64,000 bases of DNA, taken from the NCBI GenBank assembly GCA_026400815.1, contig JAPLOI010000063.1, positions 62,001 to 126,000 of the forward strand, in the 5' to 3' direction. Under the pieces are notes generated by a model. The model was not told the origin of the DNA and made no database searches. It saw only the letters and a list, made by a program, of their open reading frames with translations. The DNA is from Alphaproteobacteria bacterium (GTDB lineage: Bacteria > Pseudomonadota > Alphaproteobacteria > Acetobacterales > Acetobacteraceae). Each line of letters starts with the position of its first letter. The stretch's first letter is position 1. This document shows, in pieces, positions 25,431 through 33,966 of the stretch. The position numbers were made by a program, and so were the translations under genes.

Positions 25431-26284
25431 TGGATCACCTTGCCGAATCGGCCCCCGGTCCAGGGCCAGTAGATGATGGCGGCCCGGCCCACCAGGGATT
25501 CGACGGGGATATAGCGCATTCGCCCATCCAGCCGGCTGTCCAGGCTGTTCTCCACATTGTCGCCCATCAGGAACACGTGGCCGGGCGGCACATCGAACCG
25601 CTCCGTGTTCTGGCCCATTCCCGCGCCGGGCACGCGCAGCACGTCCACCACGGGCCCATCGGGCAGGGCCCAGGATTCGCGGCCGTCTGCCCCGGGCGTA
25701 ACCGGCACCGGCACGTTGTTCAGCACCAGCCGGCCGCGGACCATCTGCACGGTGTCGCCGGGCAGGCCGATCACCCGCTTCACATAGGCGGCCCCGCCGG
25801 GGGTGAGCGTGAACACTGCCACCTCGCCGCGGCGCACCGGGTTGGCCTCGTACCAGCCCTCCTGCACCACAAAGCGGTCGCCCACCAGCAGCGCGGGGAT
25901 CATGGAGCCGCTGGGCGCGTAGAAGCTGCGCCAGGCCAGGGGCTCGCCCGGCACCAGCGCCAAACCGGCGCCCAGGGCAATCGTGCCGGCCGCCACGCCG
26001 AGCCGCCCGCGCCAGCCGCCCGGCTCGGCGGCGCGCGCCTGGCGCCAGGAATCGATGGACGCGAACGGCGCCAGAGCCAGCATCAGCACCAGCCAGGCCG
26101 CGGCAAGCAGCAGCAGCGGAACCGTTACCCGCGCCGCGGACTGCACCGCGAGGTAGCCGAGCTGCCCCGCCAACGCCAGCCCGGCCAACAGCCACGCCCG
26201 GCGATGGTCCCGCGCCAGCGCATGCCCGAGCCCGGGCAGCAGCAGCGAGACGAGCGCGAGCAGCCCGGCCGGAAGCCGCCTCAC
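25427..26284 (-). CDS. lepB: Signal peptidase I with extra N-terminal membrane segments
   Basis: 285 residues from GTG 26284, which overlaps the stop of the FAD oxidoreductase (GTGA). The S26 catalytic motifs are present: the nucleophile S127 in APSGSMIPALLVGD and K169 in AYVKRVIGLPGDTV, plus GHVFLMGDNVENSLDSR. It removes signal peptides from exported proteins. Before the catalytic part lie about 110 residues with four hydrophobic stretches (LLALVSLLLPGLGHALA, AWLLAGLALAGQLGYLA and others), longer than a standard one- or two-helix anchor. It may be an accessory rather than the housekeeping LepB. Confidence 0.85.
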   Translation of the reverse strand: MRRLPAGLLALVSLLLPGLGHALARDHRRAWLLAGLALAGQLGYLAVQSAARVTVPLLLLAAAWLVLMLALAPFASIDSWRQARAAEPGGWRGRLGVAAGTIALGAGLALVPGEPLAWRSFYAPSGSMIPALLVGDRFVVQEGWYEANPVRRGEVAVFTLTPGGAAYVKRVIGLPGDTVQMVRGRLVLNNVPVPVTPGADGRESWALPDGPVVDVLRVPGAGMGQNTERFDVPPGHVFLMGDNVENSLDSRLDGRMRYIPVESLVGRAAIIYWPWTGGRFGKVIQ

Positions 26285-29157
26285 CCCAGCGCCCGGGCCA
26301 GCACCTGCACCGAATGCAGCGCGCGCCGCCCGCCCAGCGACTCGATCTGATGCCGGCAGGAGGTACCGTCGGCCACGATCAGGTCTTCGGCTGCCGCCGC
26401 GCGCACCGCCGGCAGCAGCCCGGCTTCGGCCATGGCGCGCGAGGCATCCTGCGTTTCCGCCTGGTAGCCGAAGGCGCCGGCCATGCCGCAGCAGCTGGAG
26501 GCGATGGGTTTCACCGTCAGGCCCGGCACCGCCCGCAACGCGGCGAGGCCGGGCAGGAAGGCGCCGAAGCTTTTCGCGTGGCAATGGCCGTGCACATGCG
26601 CGGTGGCCGCCAACGCCTGCAACGGCAGCTTCTCGGCGTGCTTTGCCAGGAACTCGCCCAGCAGCACCGCGCGCTTGCCCAGGCTTTCCGCTTCCGCCCC
26701 CGGCAGCAGGGAGGCGAACTCGTCGCGCAGGGTCATCAGGCAGGAGGGCTCCAGCCCGATCACCGGGCGGTCCCCGGCCAGCGCCTCCAGCGTGCGGCGG
26801 GCTTCCTCGCGCGCGCGGTCGACCATCCCCGCGGAGAGATAGGTTCGCCCGCAGCACAGGTTGCGCCCATCCCAGCTGGCGGCGATCTCCACCCGCAGCC
26901 CCATGGCGCGCAGCACCTTCACCGCGGCGCGCAGGATCTCCGGCTCGAAATGGCGGTTGAACGTGTCGGCCAGCAGCAGCACGTCGCCGTTGGTGTCGGC
27001 CTCATCGTCGCGGAACGGGTTGCCGGCGAATTCCGGCAGGTCGCGGCTGGCAGCGAAACCGATCCGCTCCGACAGCGCACGCAGCGCCGGGATGCGGTTG
27101 CGCAGATTGGCGAGCGCCGGAAACCGGCTGGCCCAGGGTGCCAGGCGGGGCAGGGCGGCTACCAGCCTGTCGCGCAGCTTCACGCCGTGCCGGTCGGCGC
27201 GGGCGGCCTGCACCTCGATCTTCATCTTGGCCATGTCCACCCCGGTGGGGCATTCGCGGCGGCAGGCCTTGCAGGAGACGCAGAGGGAGAGCGCCTCGGC
27301 CACCGCCTCGCCCGCCATCGCATCGCGGCCGAGCTGGCCGGTGAGGGCCAGGCGCAGCGTGTTGGCGCGGCCGCGCGTTACGTCCTTCTCATCGCGCGTG
27401 GCCCGGTAGCTTGGGCACATCACCCCGGCATCGAAGCTGCGGCAGGTGCCGTTGTTGTTGCACATCTCCACCGCCCCCAGCATCCCGCCGAGCGGGCCGG
27501 GCCAGGCGGACCAGTCGAGCTTGGGCGTGAAGCCCGGCGCCGCGCCGTAGCCCGGGGGGTAGCGCAGCAGCGAGCGGTCATCCATGCGCGGCGGATCGAC
27601 GATGCGGTTGGGGTTCAGCAGCCCCGCGGGATCGAACGCCGCCTTAACCCGGCCGAACGCGCCCACGATCCGCTCGCCGAACATCGGCGTGTGGAACTCG
27701 CTGCGCACGATGCCGTCGCCGTGCTCGCCGGAATGCGAGCCCTTGTATTCCCGCACCAGCGCGAAGCATTCCTCGGCGATGGCCCGCATGCGGGTCACGT
27801 CCGCCCCGTCCTTCATGTTCAGCACCGGGCGCACATGCAGGCAGCCGACGGAGGCGTGGGCATACCAGGTGCCCTTGGTGCCGTGGCGCTCGAACACGTC
27901 GTTCAGGCGCTCGGTGTAGTCGGCGAGGTCGGCCAGCGGCACGGCGCAGTCCTCGATGAAGGAGACCGGCTTTCCGTCCCCCTTCATCGACATCATGATG
28001 TTGAGGCCAGCTTCGCGCACCGAGGCGATCTCGGCCTGGAAGCCGGCATCGGTGGCGCGCACCACCATGCCGGGGTAGCCGAGATCGGCCATCATCGTGT
28101 CGAGGTCTGCGAGCTTGGCGAGCAACGGTGCGTCTTCGTGGCCGTGGAATTCCACCAGCAGGATCGAATCCGGCTCGCCGATCAGCATGCGGTCGATGGT
28201 GGGGCGGTAGATCGGGATGGCGCGGCCGAGATCGATCATGGTGCGATCGACCAGCTCCACCGCCTCCGGGTCCAGCGTCACCAGGTGCTGGCTCGCCGCC
28301 ATCGCGGCGCGGAAGCTGGGGAACTGGCAGATGCCCAGCATCTTGCGCGGCTTGATCGGATGGAGAATGAGCTCCAGCGCCGCCGAGAAGGCCAGCGTGC
28401 CCTCGCTGCCCACCAGCAGGCGGGCCAGGTTCTCCCGCCCCTCGGCGCGCGCGCGGGGCGTCAGCGTCTCGATGTTGTAGCCGCCGACGCGGCGGAGTTC
28501 GGTGGGGAAGCGCGCGGCGATCTCATCGGCTTCGGCGGCGCCCAGCGCTCGCAGATCCTGGATCAGGGCGGCGACGCGAGCCGGCATGTCCGCACCGAGA
28601 TTGTCCGGCAGGGCGCCGAAGCGGTGGCCGGTGCCGTCGGCCAGGATGGCGTCGATGGCGCTGACGTTGTCGGCCATCAGCCCGTAGCGGATGGACTTGC
28701 TGCCGCAGGAATTGTTGCCCGCCATGCCGCCGATGGTGCAGCGGGCATGGGTGGAGGGATCCACCGGGAAGAACAGTCCGTGCTGCTTCACCGCCGCGTT
28801 CACATGGCCCAGCACGATGCCCGGCTGCACCAAAGCGCGCCGGGCAGCAGGATCGACCTCCAGCACGCGGTTGAGGTGCTTGGAGCAATCGATCACCAGC
28901 GCCTGGTTCACCGTCTGGCCGCACTGGCTGGTGCCGCCGCCACGGGGCAGCACGGGGATGCCGGCCTCGCGGCAGATCGCCATGGCTGCGGCCACGTCCT
29001 CGATGCGCTTCGGCACCAGCACGCCCACGGGCATCATCTGGTAGATCGAGGCATCGGTGGCGTAGCGGCCGCGATCCCCCTGTGAAAACAGCACCTCGCC
29101 TTCGGTTTCGCGGCGCAGGCGGTCGGCAATGGAGGACGTGGCAAACGGTGCGTTCAT
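26281..29157 (-). CDS. Fused FAD-linked oxidase / Fe-S (GlcD-GlcF type) oxidoreductase
   Basis: 958 residues from ATG 29157. The N-terminal half is a PCMH-type FAD domain (VLPRGGGTSQCGQTVN, TIGGMAGNNSCGSKSIRYG) with an FAD-oxidase C-domain. The C-terminal half carries ferredoxin-like clusters (CNNNGTCRSFDAGVMCPSYR; CVSCKACRRECPTGVDMAKM) and two CCG-type cysteine domains ending SSCCGMAGAFGY. This is the YdiJ/D-2-hydroxyacid dehydrogenase architecture: oxidation of a D-2-hydroxy acid such as D-lactate or 2-hydroxyglutarate, with electrons passed to the respiratory chain. It leads the lepB-DUF924 unit. Confidence 0.92.
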   Translation of the reverse strand: MNAPFATSSIADRLRRETEGEVLFSQGDRGRYATDASIYQMMPVGVLVPKRIEDVAAAMAICREAGIPVLPRGGGTSQCGQTVNQALVIDCSKHLNRVLEVDPAARRALVQPGIVLGHVNAAVKQHGLFFPVDPSTHARCTIGGMAGNNSCGSKSIRYGLMADNVSAIDAILADGTGHRFGALPDNLGADMPARVAALIQDLRALGAAEADEIAARFPTELRRVGGYNIETLTPRARAEGRENLARLLVGSEGTLAFSAALELILHPIKPRKMLGICQFPSFRAAMAASQHLVTLDPEAVELVDRTMIDLGRAIPIYRPTIDRMLIGEPDSILLVEFHGHEDAPLLAKLADLDTMMADLGYPGMVVRATDAGFQAEIASVREAGLNIMMSMKGDGKPVSFIEDCAVPLADLADYTERLNDVFERHGTKGTWYAHASVGCLHVRPVLNMKDGADVTRMRAIAEECFALVREYKGSHSGEHGDGIVRSEFHTPMFGERIVGAFGRVKAAFDPAGLLNPNRIVDPPRMDDRSLLRYPPGYGAAPGFTPKLDWSAWPGPLGGMLGAVEMCNNNGTCRSFDAGVMCPSYRATRDEKDVTRGRANTLRLALTGQLGRDAMAGEAVAEALSLCVSCKACRRECPTGVDMAKMKIEVQAARADRHGVKLRDRLVAALPRLAPWASRFPALANLRNRIPALRALSERIGFAASRDLPEFAGNPFRDDEADTNGDVLLLADTFNRHFEPEILRAAVKVLRAMGLRVEIAASWDGRNLCCGRTYLSAGMVDRAREEARRTLEALAGDRPVIGLEPSCLMTLRDEFASLLPGAEAESLGKRAVLLGEFLAKHAEKLPLQALAATAHVHGHCHAKSFGAFLPGLAALRAVPGLTVKPIASSCCGMAGAFGYQAETQDASRAMAEAGLLPAVRAAAAEDLIVADGTSCRHQIESLGGRRALHSVQVLARALG

Positions 29158-29214
29158 GGGTGAGGATAGGCCCCCGATGGCGCAGTTTGGCAAGGCGCGA
29201 TGCACAAACGAAAA

Positions 29215-29240
29215 GCCCCGGCGACCTGGTTCGCCGGGGC
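29215..29240 (-). terminator. Terminator after the PEP-CTERM gene
   Basis: A perfect 10-bp stem, GCCCCGGCGA / TCGCCGGGGC, with a 6-base loop. On the minus strand it is followed by TTTTCGTTTG. It lies 26 bases after the stop at 29267 and separates this gene from the FAD oxidoreductase. Confidence 0.88.
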
Positions 29241-29266
29241 CATGCGCCTATCGCGTGGCGGCTTGA

Positions 29267-30057
29267 TCAGTCCGCCTTCGTGTTCCTGCGGCGGCGGGCA
29301 GCGGCAAGCCCCGCCAAGGCGACCCCGATCATCATCATGGAAGCGGGTTCCGGTGTGGCAGTCGTCTCGGTCTGCACGAAGGAAATCAGATTGCGCAGCA
29401 GGGTCTGGGAATCGGCTTCGGCGCCGGTCTGCATGAAGTTGACGTCGAAGATCGCCGTGAGTGCCCCTGCCGGTGCGTTGACCAGGTCGCCGGCCCCCCA
29501 GGCGACGCCCGTGCCACCGATGGATCCGTCCGTCGTGATGAACTGCCCCGCTGCTCCCGGCGAAGAGACGCCGCCACTGGCCGAGTAGTCGACAAAGCCG
29601 TCCGCGATAGAGTTGGGTCCGGTGAACGGCGCGATCACCTGCTGATGGTCGTCCGGAGAGACGAATGACAGCGTCTCACCGGTGGCGTCTGCAATCAATT
29701 GCAGTACCGAGTTGTTGCGCGTGGTGAAGCCGCTATTCTCACCCATCACGAAGATGCCGCCACCGCCTGCATGAAGGAGAGGTATTGCGACAGAACCCCG
29801 GACGTGAGCGGAGAGGAATTGCTGAAACGGATATCCCACACCTGGCTGTAGCCCGCGAGGCTGCCCGGTACGTTGTCCACCACGGTGATCGTATTGCCGG
29901 CGGCAACCTGGAAATTGCCCAGCTGCGTGGTGAACGAGTTGGTCGTGCCAACCTCGGAGGTTGATCCCAATCCATTGACGATCAGGATGTCGCCGGCGAA
30001 CGCTTCCGGAATGGTCATCAAGGCAAAGGCGGCCGTCGCGAGCAAAAGCTTCTTCAC
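29267..30057 (-). pseudogene. PEP-CTERM secreted protein, frameshifted
   Basis: Two frames together make one protein. The first (from GTG 30057, with GGGAGA six bases upstream) has a signal peptide and LIVNGLGSTSEVGTTNSF... SQYLSFMQA, then runs into a stop at 29746. The second picks up with GGGIFVMGENSGFTTRNNS and ends in a PEP-CTERM tail (TPEPASMMMIGVALAGLAAA, then RRRRNTK). Adding one G within the GC-rich stretch 29755-29769 would restore a 263-residue reading. The tail is normally read by an exosortase, none of which is in this window. It is a recent pseudogene, a sequence error, or an on/off switch at the G/C-rich run. Confidence 0.78.
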
Positions 30058-30336
30058 TGAGTGTCTCCCATTGCTCGGCGCCAGCGGGCTCTTGTGATCA
30101 AAAACGAAACGTACGACCACGACTAAGGAAGATCCGTTCCAGAAAATGATATCAACGAGTTGTCTTCCATTGATACGGGCACGGAGTTGATCCGTAAAAA
30201 TCTCCGACAGATCGTTTGGAGGAAAGCGCCGGGAATCAATGAAGCGGTCTCGGATCGACGCAAAAACTGTAAGATTCTCTGACAGGCCGATGCAGTCTGC
30301 CGCTTGTCGAAACGGGCCGGTCCGTCGAACACTCCG
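30058..30336. other. Divergent spacer between the PEP-CTERM gene and DUF2306
   Basis: About 280 bases with mixed composition and no gene that I can support. It should carry the promoter of the PEP-CTERM gene. Several short AT patches are present (gaaaatgatatcaac, gtaaaaatctc), but none gives a convincing box pair on the minus strand. Confidence 0.4.
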
Positions 30337-30364
30337 TTACATGTTCGGCGGAACAGTGTATAAT
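30337..30364 (+). promoter_or_regulatory. Promoter predicted to give a leaderless DUF2306 mRNA
   Basis: TTACAT (30337-30342), 16 bases, then a perfect TATAAT (30359-30364). The ATG is at 30370, only five bases after the -10 box, so transcription would start at or beside the A of the start codon and no ribosome site could exist. Confidence 0.65.
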
Positions 30365-30369
30365 ATCGC

Positions 30370-30768
30370 ATGACCATCGACCCGCTCCTGAATGCCCCGC
30401 TCGCCGTGCAGCTGCACGCGCTGGCTGCCGCCAGTGCCTTCGTGCTGGGGATCGTGCAGTTCGCCTCGCCGAAAGGCACGCGGCCACACCGCATGCTGGG
30501 CTGGATCTGGTCGGGGCTGATGCTGGGGGTGGCGCTCTCCAGCTTCCTGATCACGGAGGTGGCGGGGCCTGGCCGCTTTTCCTGGATCCACCTGCTGTCG
30601 GTGTTCACGCTCGTGATGCTGCCGGTGGCGATCTGGGCGGCGCGGACGGGGCGGATCAGCACGCATGAGCGGGTGATGAAGGGGCTGTTCCTGGGTGGGC
30701 TGGTGATTGCCGGTGCCTTCACCTTCGTGCCGCCGCGCATTCTTGGGCGGATGGTGTTCGGCGGCTGA
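30370..30768 (+). CDS. DUF2306 membrane protein
   Basis: 132 residues with four hydrophobic helices. The conserved histidines of DUF2306 are in place: LHALAAASAFVLG, HRMLGWIWSG, FSWIHLLSVFTLV and HERVMKGLFLGGL, ending FVPPRILGRMVFG. The spacing of these His residues suggests a heme- or quinone-type membrane protein, but no function has been shown for the family that I know of. No Shine-Dalgarno sequence precedes the ATG; see the promoter entry. sgaA follows on the same strand after 54 bases. Confidence 0.85.
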   Translation: MTIDPLLNAPLAVQLHALAAASAFVLGIVQFASPKGTRPHRMLGWIWSGLMLGVALSSFLITEVAGPGRFSWIHLLSVFTLVMLPVAIWAARTGRISTHERVMKGLFLGGLVIAGAFTFVPPRILGRMVFGG

Positions 30769-30822
30769 TCTGGCCAATCGGCGCCTCGGCAGGGCATTGT
30801 GGCGGCAACGAGGAGCACCACG

Positions 30823-32004
30823 ATGGCCTACTACCAAACCAAGCCTGCCGCCGGCCGCCACTTCCTGCAGATCCCCGGCCCCACCAACGTGCCGGATCGC
30901 GTGCTGCGTGCCATGGACAATCCCACCATGGACCATCGCGGCCCCGATTTCGGCAAGCTCGGCGCGCAGGTTCTGTCCCGGCTGAAGCAGGTGTTCCAGA
31001 CCGAGGGCCACGTGGTGATCTACCCGGCCTCCGGCACCGGCGCGTGGGAGGCGGCGTTGGCCAACACGCTCTCCCCCGGCGATACCGTGCTGATGTGCCG
31101 CACCGGCTGGTTCGCGCATCTGTGGCACGAGATGGCCAACCGACTGGGCCTGGTGGCCGAGTTCATCGAAACCGACTGGCGCCGCGGGGCGGACGTGCCC
31201 GCCATCGCCGAGGCACTTGCCAAGGACACGCAGCATCGCATCAAGGCGGTGTGCGTGGTGCACAACGAAACCTCCACCGGCTGCACGAGCCGGATCGACG
31301 AGGTGCGCGCGGCGGTCGATGCCGCCAAGCACCCGGCGCTGCTGATGGTGGATACCATCTCTTCGCTCGGCAGCATCGACTACAAGCACGATGCCTGGGG
31401 CGTGGATGTGACCATCGCCGGCAGCCAGAAGGGGCTGATGCTGCCGCCGGGCCTGTCGTTCAACGCCGTCAGCGCCAAGGCACTGGCTGCCGCCGAGACG
31501 GCGAAGCTGCCGCGCAGCTACTGGGACTGGCGGCCGATGCTGGCGGCCAATGCCACTGGCTACTTCCCGTTCACCCCAGCCACCAACCTGCTCTATGGCC
31601 TGGATGCCGCCTGCGGGATGCTGCTGGAGGAAGGGCTGGCCAATGTGTTTGCCCGGCATGACCGTTTCGCCGAGGCCACGCGCCGCGCCGTGCGGGCCTG
31701 GGGGCTGGAGATCCAGTGCGCCGAGCCACGGCATTATTCCAGCGCGCTGACCGCGGTGCGGGTGCCGGAGGGGCATAGCGCCAACGCGCTGCGGGCGACG
31801 ATCCTGGAGCGGTTCAACATGTCGCTCGGCAACGGGCTTGGCCAGTTGAACGACCGGGTGTTCCGCATCGGCCATCTCGGCGATTTCGGCGATTTGCAGC
31901 TGGTCGGCACGCTCGGCGGGGTGGAGATGGGGCTGCGCGCCGCCGGCATTCCGCACAAGGAGGGCGGGGTGCAGGCGGCGCTGGGGTATCTGGCGGGGAA
32001 CTAG
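30823..32004 (+). CDS. sgaA: Serine-glyoxylate aminotransferase
   Basis: 393 residues, start at 30823 (MAYYQTKPAAGRHFLQIPGP) with GAGGAG eight bases upstream. The class V aminotransferase PLP lysine is K203 in AGSQKGLMLPPG; YPASGTGAWEAAL and VVHNETSTGCTSRIDEVR are typical of the serine-glyoxylate branch. It converts glyoxylate and serine to glycine and hydroxypyruvate, used in the serine cycle of methylotrophs and in glyoxylate metabolism. No other serine-cycle gene is adjacent here. It is convergent with a methyltransferase gene, nine bases away. Confidence 0.93.
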   Translation: MAYYQTKPAAGRHFLQIPGPTNVPDRVLRAMDNPTMDHRGPDFGKLGAQVLSRLKQVFQTEGHVVIYPASGTGAWEAALANTLSPGDTVLMCRTGWFAHLWHEMANRLGLVAEFIETDWRRGADVPAIAEALAKDTQHRIKAVCVVHNETSTGCTSRIDEVRAAVDAAKHPALLMVDTISSLGSIDYKHDAWGVDVTIAGSQKGLMLPPGLSFNAVSAKALAAAETAKLPRSYWDWRPMLAANATGYFPFTPATNLLYGLDAACGMLLEEGLANVFARHDRFAEATRRAVRAWGLEIQCAEPRHYSSALTAVRVPEGHSANALRATILERFNMSLGNGLGQLNDRVFRIGHLGDFGDLQLVGTLGGVEMGLRAAGIPHKEGGVQAALGYLAGN

Positions 32005-32013
32005 CCCCGCCGC

Positions 32014-32880
32014 CTAGGGGGCTGCTGCCTCGAACAGCAATACGCGGGCGGGCAGGTCGATCCAGGGGCCCTTGGCCAGGGGGGTGATGGCCTGGGCGAT
32101 GGCGGTGGCGGCCTGGGTGCGCAGCGCTTCCGGGTGATCGCGCAGCAGGCGGCCGGTCTGGCCCATGTTGGAAAGGCCGGTGGCGGTGCGGGCGATGTCG
32201 TCGGCGGGGAAGCGCATGTTGAAATCGAAGGGGCGGACGCGGGCGGTGGGGTAGCCGGCGTCGTGCAGCAGGCGCAGCACGCGGGCGGGGTTGCCGAAGG
32301 CGAACTGGCCGGGCTCGTTGGGGTCGGAGGCCGGGAGCGGCGGCGCGGGCGGGGGCAGGACGGACAGCGCGGCCTGGTAGGGGATGTCCATCCAGGGGTT
32401 CTCGGCCAGCGGCGCCCAGGCGGCGAAGGCGAAGCGGCCGGCGGGCTTGAGCGAGCGGCGCAGATTGGCGAAGGCGGCGACGGGGTCGCCGAAGAACATC
32501 ACGCCGAAGCGGGAGAAGAGCAGGTCGGCGGGTTCGCCGGGCAGGGACCAGGTGAGGGCGTCCGCCAGGGTGAGGGTGACGTTTGGGGTCTCGGCGAGGC
32601 GGGCGCGGGCGGCTTCGAGGATGACGGCGGAGACATCGAGGCCGGTGACGTGGCCGGTGGGGGCGACGGCCTGGGCCAGGGCGAGGGTGGTGCCGCCGGC
32701 GCCGCAGCCGACATCGAGCACGCGCATGCCGGGGGCGGGGGCGGCCCAGTCCATGAGGGCGGCGAGCACGGGGGCGAGGCCGCGTTCGGTGCGCGCCTCG
32801 CTGGCGGCCCATTGCGCGCCGGTGGGGCCGTTCCAGGCCTCGACCTGGCGGGCATGGCGCTCGGTGGCTTGGTCGGTCAT
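32014..32880 (-). CDS. Class I SAM-dependent methyltransferase
   Basis: 288 residues, start at 32880 (MTDQATERHARQVEAWNGPTG). The SAM-binding motif VLDVGCGAGGTTLALAQ, the acidic end of strand two (GLDVSAVILEAARAR) and DLLFSRFGVMFFGDP follow the UbiE/methyltransf_25 pattern. The C-terminal third resembles enzymes acting on small hydrophobic acceptors. It could methylate a lipid or quinone precursor, but the substrate cannot be told. An ATG two codons upstream is an alternative start. Confidence 0.85.
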   Translation of the reverse strand: MTDQATERHARQVEAWNGPTGAQWAASEARTERGLAPVLAALMDWAAPAPGMRVLDVGCGAGGTTLALAQAVAPTGHVTGLDVSAVILEAARARLAETPNVTLTLADALTWSLPGEPADLLFSRFGVMFFGDPVAAFANLRRSLKPAGRFAFAAWAPLAENPWMDIPYQAALSVLPPPAPPLPASDPNEPGQFAFGNPARVLRLLHDAGYPTARVRPFDFNMRFPADDIARTATGLSNMGQTGRLLRDHPEALRTQAATAIAQAITPLAKGPWIDLPARVLLFEAAAP

Positions 32881-32936
32881 CCGCAATTCCAGTGCATTTT
32901 GGCGTTATATTGATGTTGGAACATCGAGCTTGCGGG

Positions 32937-33518
32937 TCAGACTAGCACCGGGGCGCGATTTTTTCGCGAGGGGGTGGGTGGGACGCGGCGGGAGGGGGCG
33001 TGATGCGGCGCGCGCGGGGAGTCCGGCCGCATTTGTGGATGCGGCATAGGCGTGCGGGCGCGCGGCGGCGCGGGTTCTGCCGGGGGTGTGGAGGGAGGGG
33101 CTGTGCGCGGCGCGGCCGGGTGGAGGCTGGGCTGCGGCACGGCCTCGGGCGCGCGGGCGCGGCGGGCGCGGGGCGCACACGCGTCGCGGGCCCATTCCTG
33201 CTCGGCATGGCCCGACCAGGGCCACCAGGCGAAGAGGTCGCGCCAGGAGCGGGCGGGGGTGGCGGGTTCGCTGGGGGCGAGCGGCGTGGTGGGGGCGGCA
33301 GACGGCGCCGGACGGGTGGCGGCCGGCATGGGGTGGAGGAGGCCGGCGTTGTGGAGAGCCACGAGGGCGTCGAAGCGCGCGGCGAGGCGGCGCAGCAGGG
33401 CGGCGAGGGCGAGGAACAGGGGCGCCAGCAAACGGTCGGAGTCCGCCCGTGCGACCAGACCATCGGTCAGGCCGGCCATCGCCTGGCCGAGCAGGGGAAC
33501 GGGGGGGTGAATTGACAT
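32937..33518 (-). CDS. Hypothetical protein with proline/alanine-rich tail
   Basis: 193 residues from ATG 33518 (MSIHPPVPLLGQAMAGL). The first ~65 residues are helical and moderately hydrophobic (LLAPLFLALAALLRRLAARF); the rest is low-complexity Pro/Ala/Arg sequence, probably disordered. I recognise no family. All frames are open here because of the extreme GC content, so coding status rests on the promoter at 33525-33553 and on the structured N-terminus. There is no ribosome site; the mRNA is predicted to be leaderless. It may share a transcript with the methyltransferase 56 bases downstream. Confidence 0.55.
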   Translation of the reverse strand: MSIHPPVPLLGQAMAGLTDGLVARADSDRLLAPLFLALAALLRRLAARFDALVALHNAGLLHPMPAATRPAPSAAPTTPLAPSEPATPARSWRDLFAWWPWSGHAEQEWARDACAPRARRARAPEAVPQPSLHPAAPRTAPPSTPPAEPAPPRARTPMPHPQMRPDSPRAPHHAPSRRVPPTPSRKNRAPVLV

Positions 33519-33524
33519 GTGAGT

Positions 33525-33553
33525 TATATATTCTGTCCGCATCGGCGGTGCAA
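33525..33553 (-). promoter_or_regulatory. Promoter predicted to give a leaderless mRNA
   Basis: On the minus strand TTGCAC (complement of 33548-33553), exactly 17 bases, then TATATA (complement of 33525-33530), then six bases to ATG 33518. Transcription would begin at the start codon itself. Confidence 0.6.
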
Positions 33554-33596
33554 CTGGGGCTGCGAAAAAATTCTCGGCGTGATGGTGTCGTGCGAC

Positions 33597-33893
33597 TCAG
33601 CGCGGCCGCAGCGCGTCCACCGGGCCAGTGATGGAGACCACCACGGGGACGCCGCCGATCTCCGGTGGGATATGGGCAGCCACGCCGGCATCGACGACGC
33701 CGACCAGCAGGGCCTGCTGGCCCGGGGGGCCGAAGCCGATGCCGACGGAGGTGACGCCGGGGATGGCGAGCAGCCGAGCCTCCTCCTGCGCCAGGACCTG
33801 GGCGGCCTGGCCGTGCGGGGCGGCCTCGGCCGGCCGGAACTCCACGGGGCCCGACCCGGAGAAATCCGGCCCGGCGTGATCGATGTCGCTCAT
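33597..33893 (-). CDS. Small partner protein of the trypsin-like protease (propeptide-like domain)
   Basis: 98 residues from ATG 33893, with AGGA four bases upstream. The segment IPGVTSVGIGFGPPGQQALLV, followed by a region with IPPEIGGVPVVVSITGP, resembles a region inside the neighbouring protease (IIGVGIGLPDP, EPVLTLFTEN, VPVQQVPVGVVDAF). This looks like the beta-rich domain that in related proteins precedes a trypsin domain. Here it is a separate gene 73 bases downstream of the protease, so it may act as an inhibitor, folding helper or substrate. No signal peptide. The role is inferred. Confidence 0.7.
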   Translation of the reverse strand: MSDIDHAGPDFSGSGPVEFRPAEAAPHGQAAQVLAQEEARLLAIPGVTSVGIGFGPPGQQALLVGVVDAGVAAHIPPEIGGVPVVVSITGPVDALRPR

Positions 33894-33966
33894 CGTTCCT
33901 GCCCTTTCCAGACCGCGCGGAGATAGGCGGCCGGCTGCCCCACGGCAAGGGCAGCCGGCGCCGGGG

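Noticed and set aside
26314-29085. 923-codon open frame on the plus strand
   Set aside because: Shadow of the FAD/Fe-S oxidoreductase on the other strand; His/Gly/Arg-rich composition typical of antisense frames in high-GC DNA.
33000-33631. Several plus-strand open frames of 150-180 codons
   Set aside because: All frames are open because of extreme GC; translations are Arg/Gly-rich and none has a promoter or ribosome site, whereas the minus strand does.
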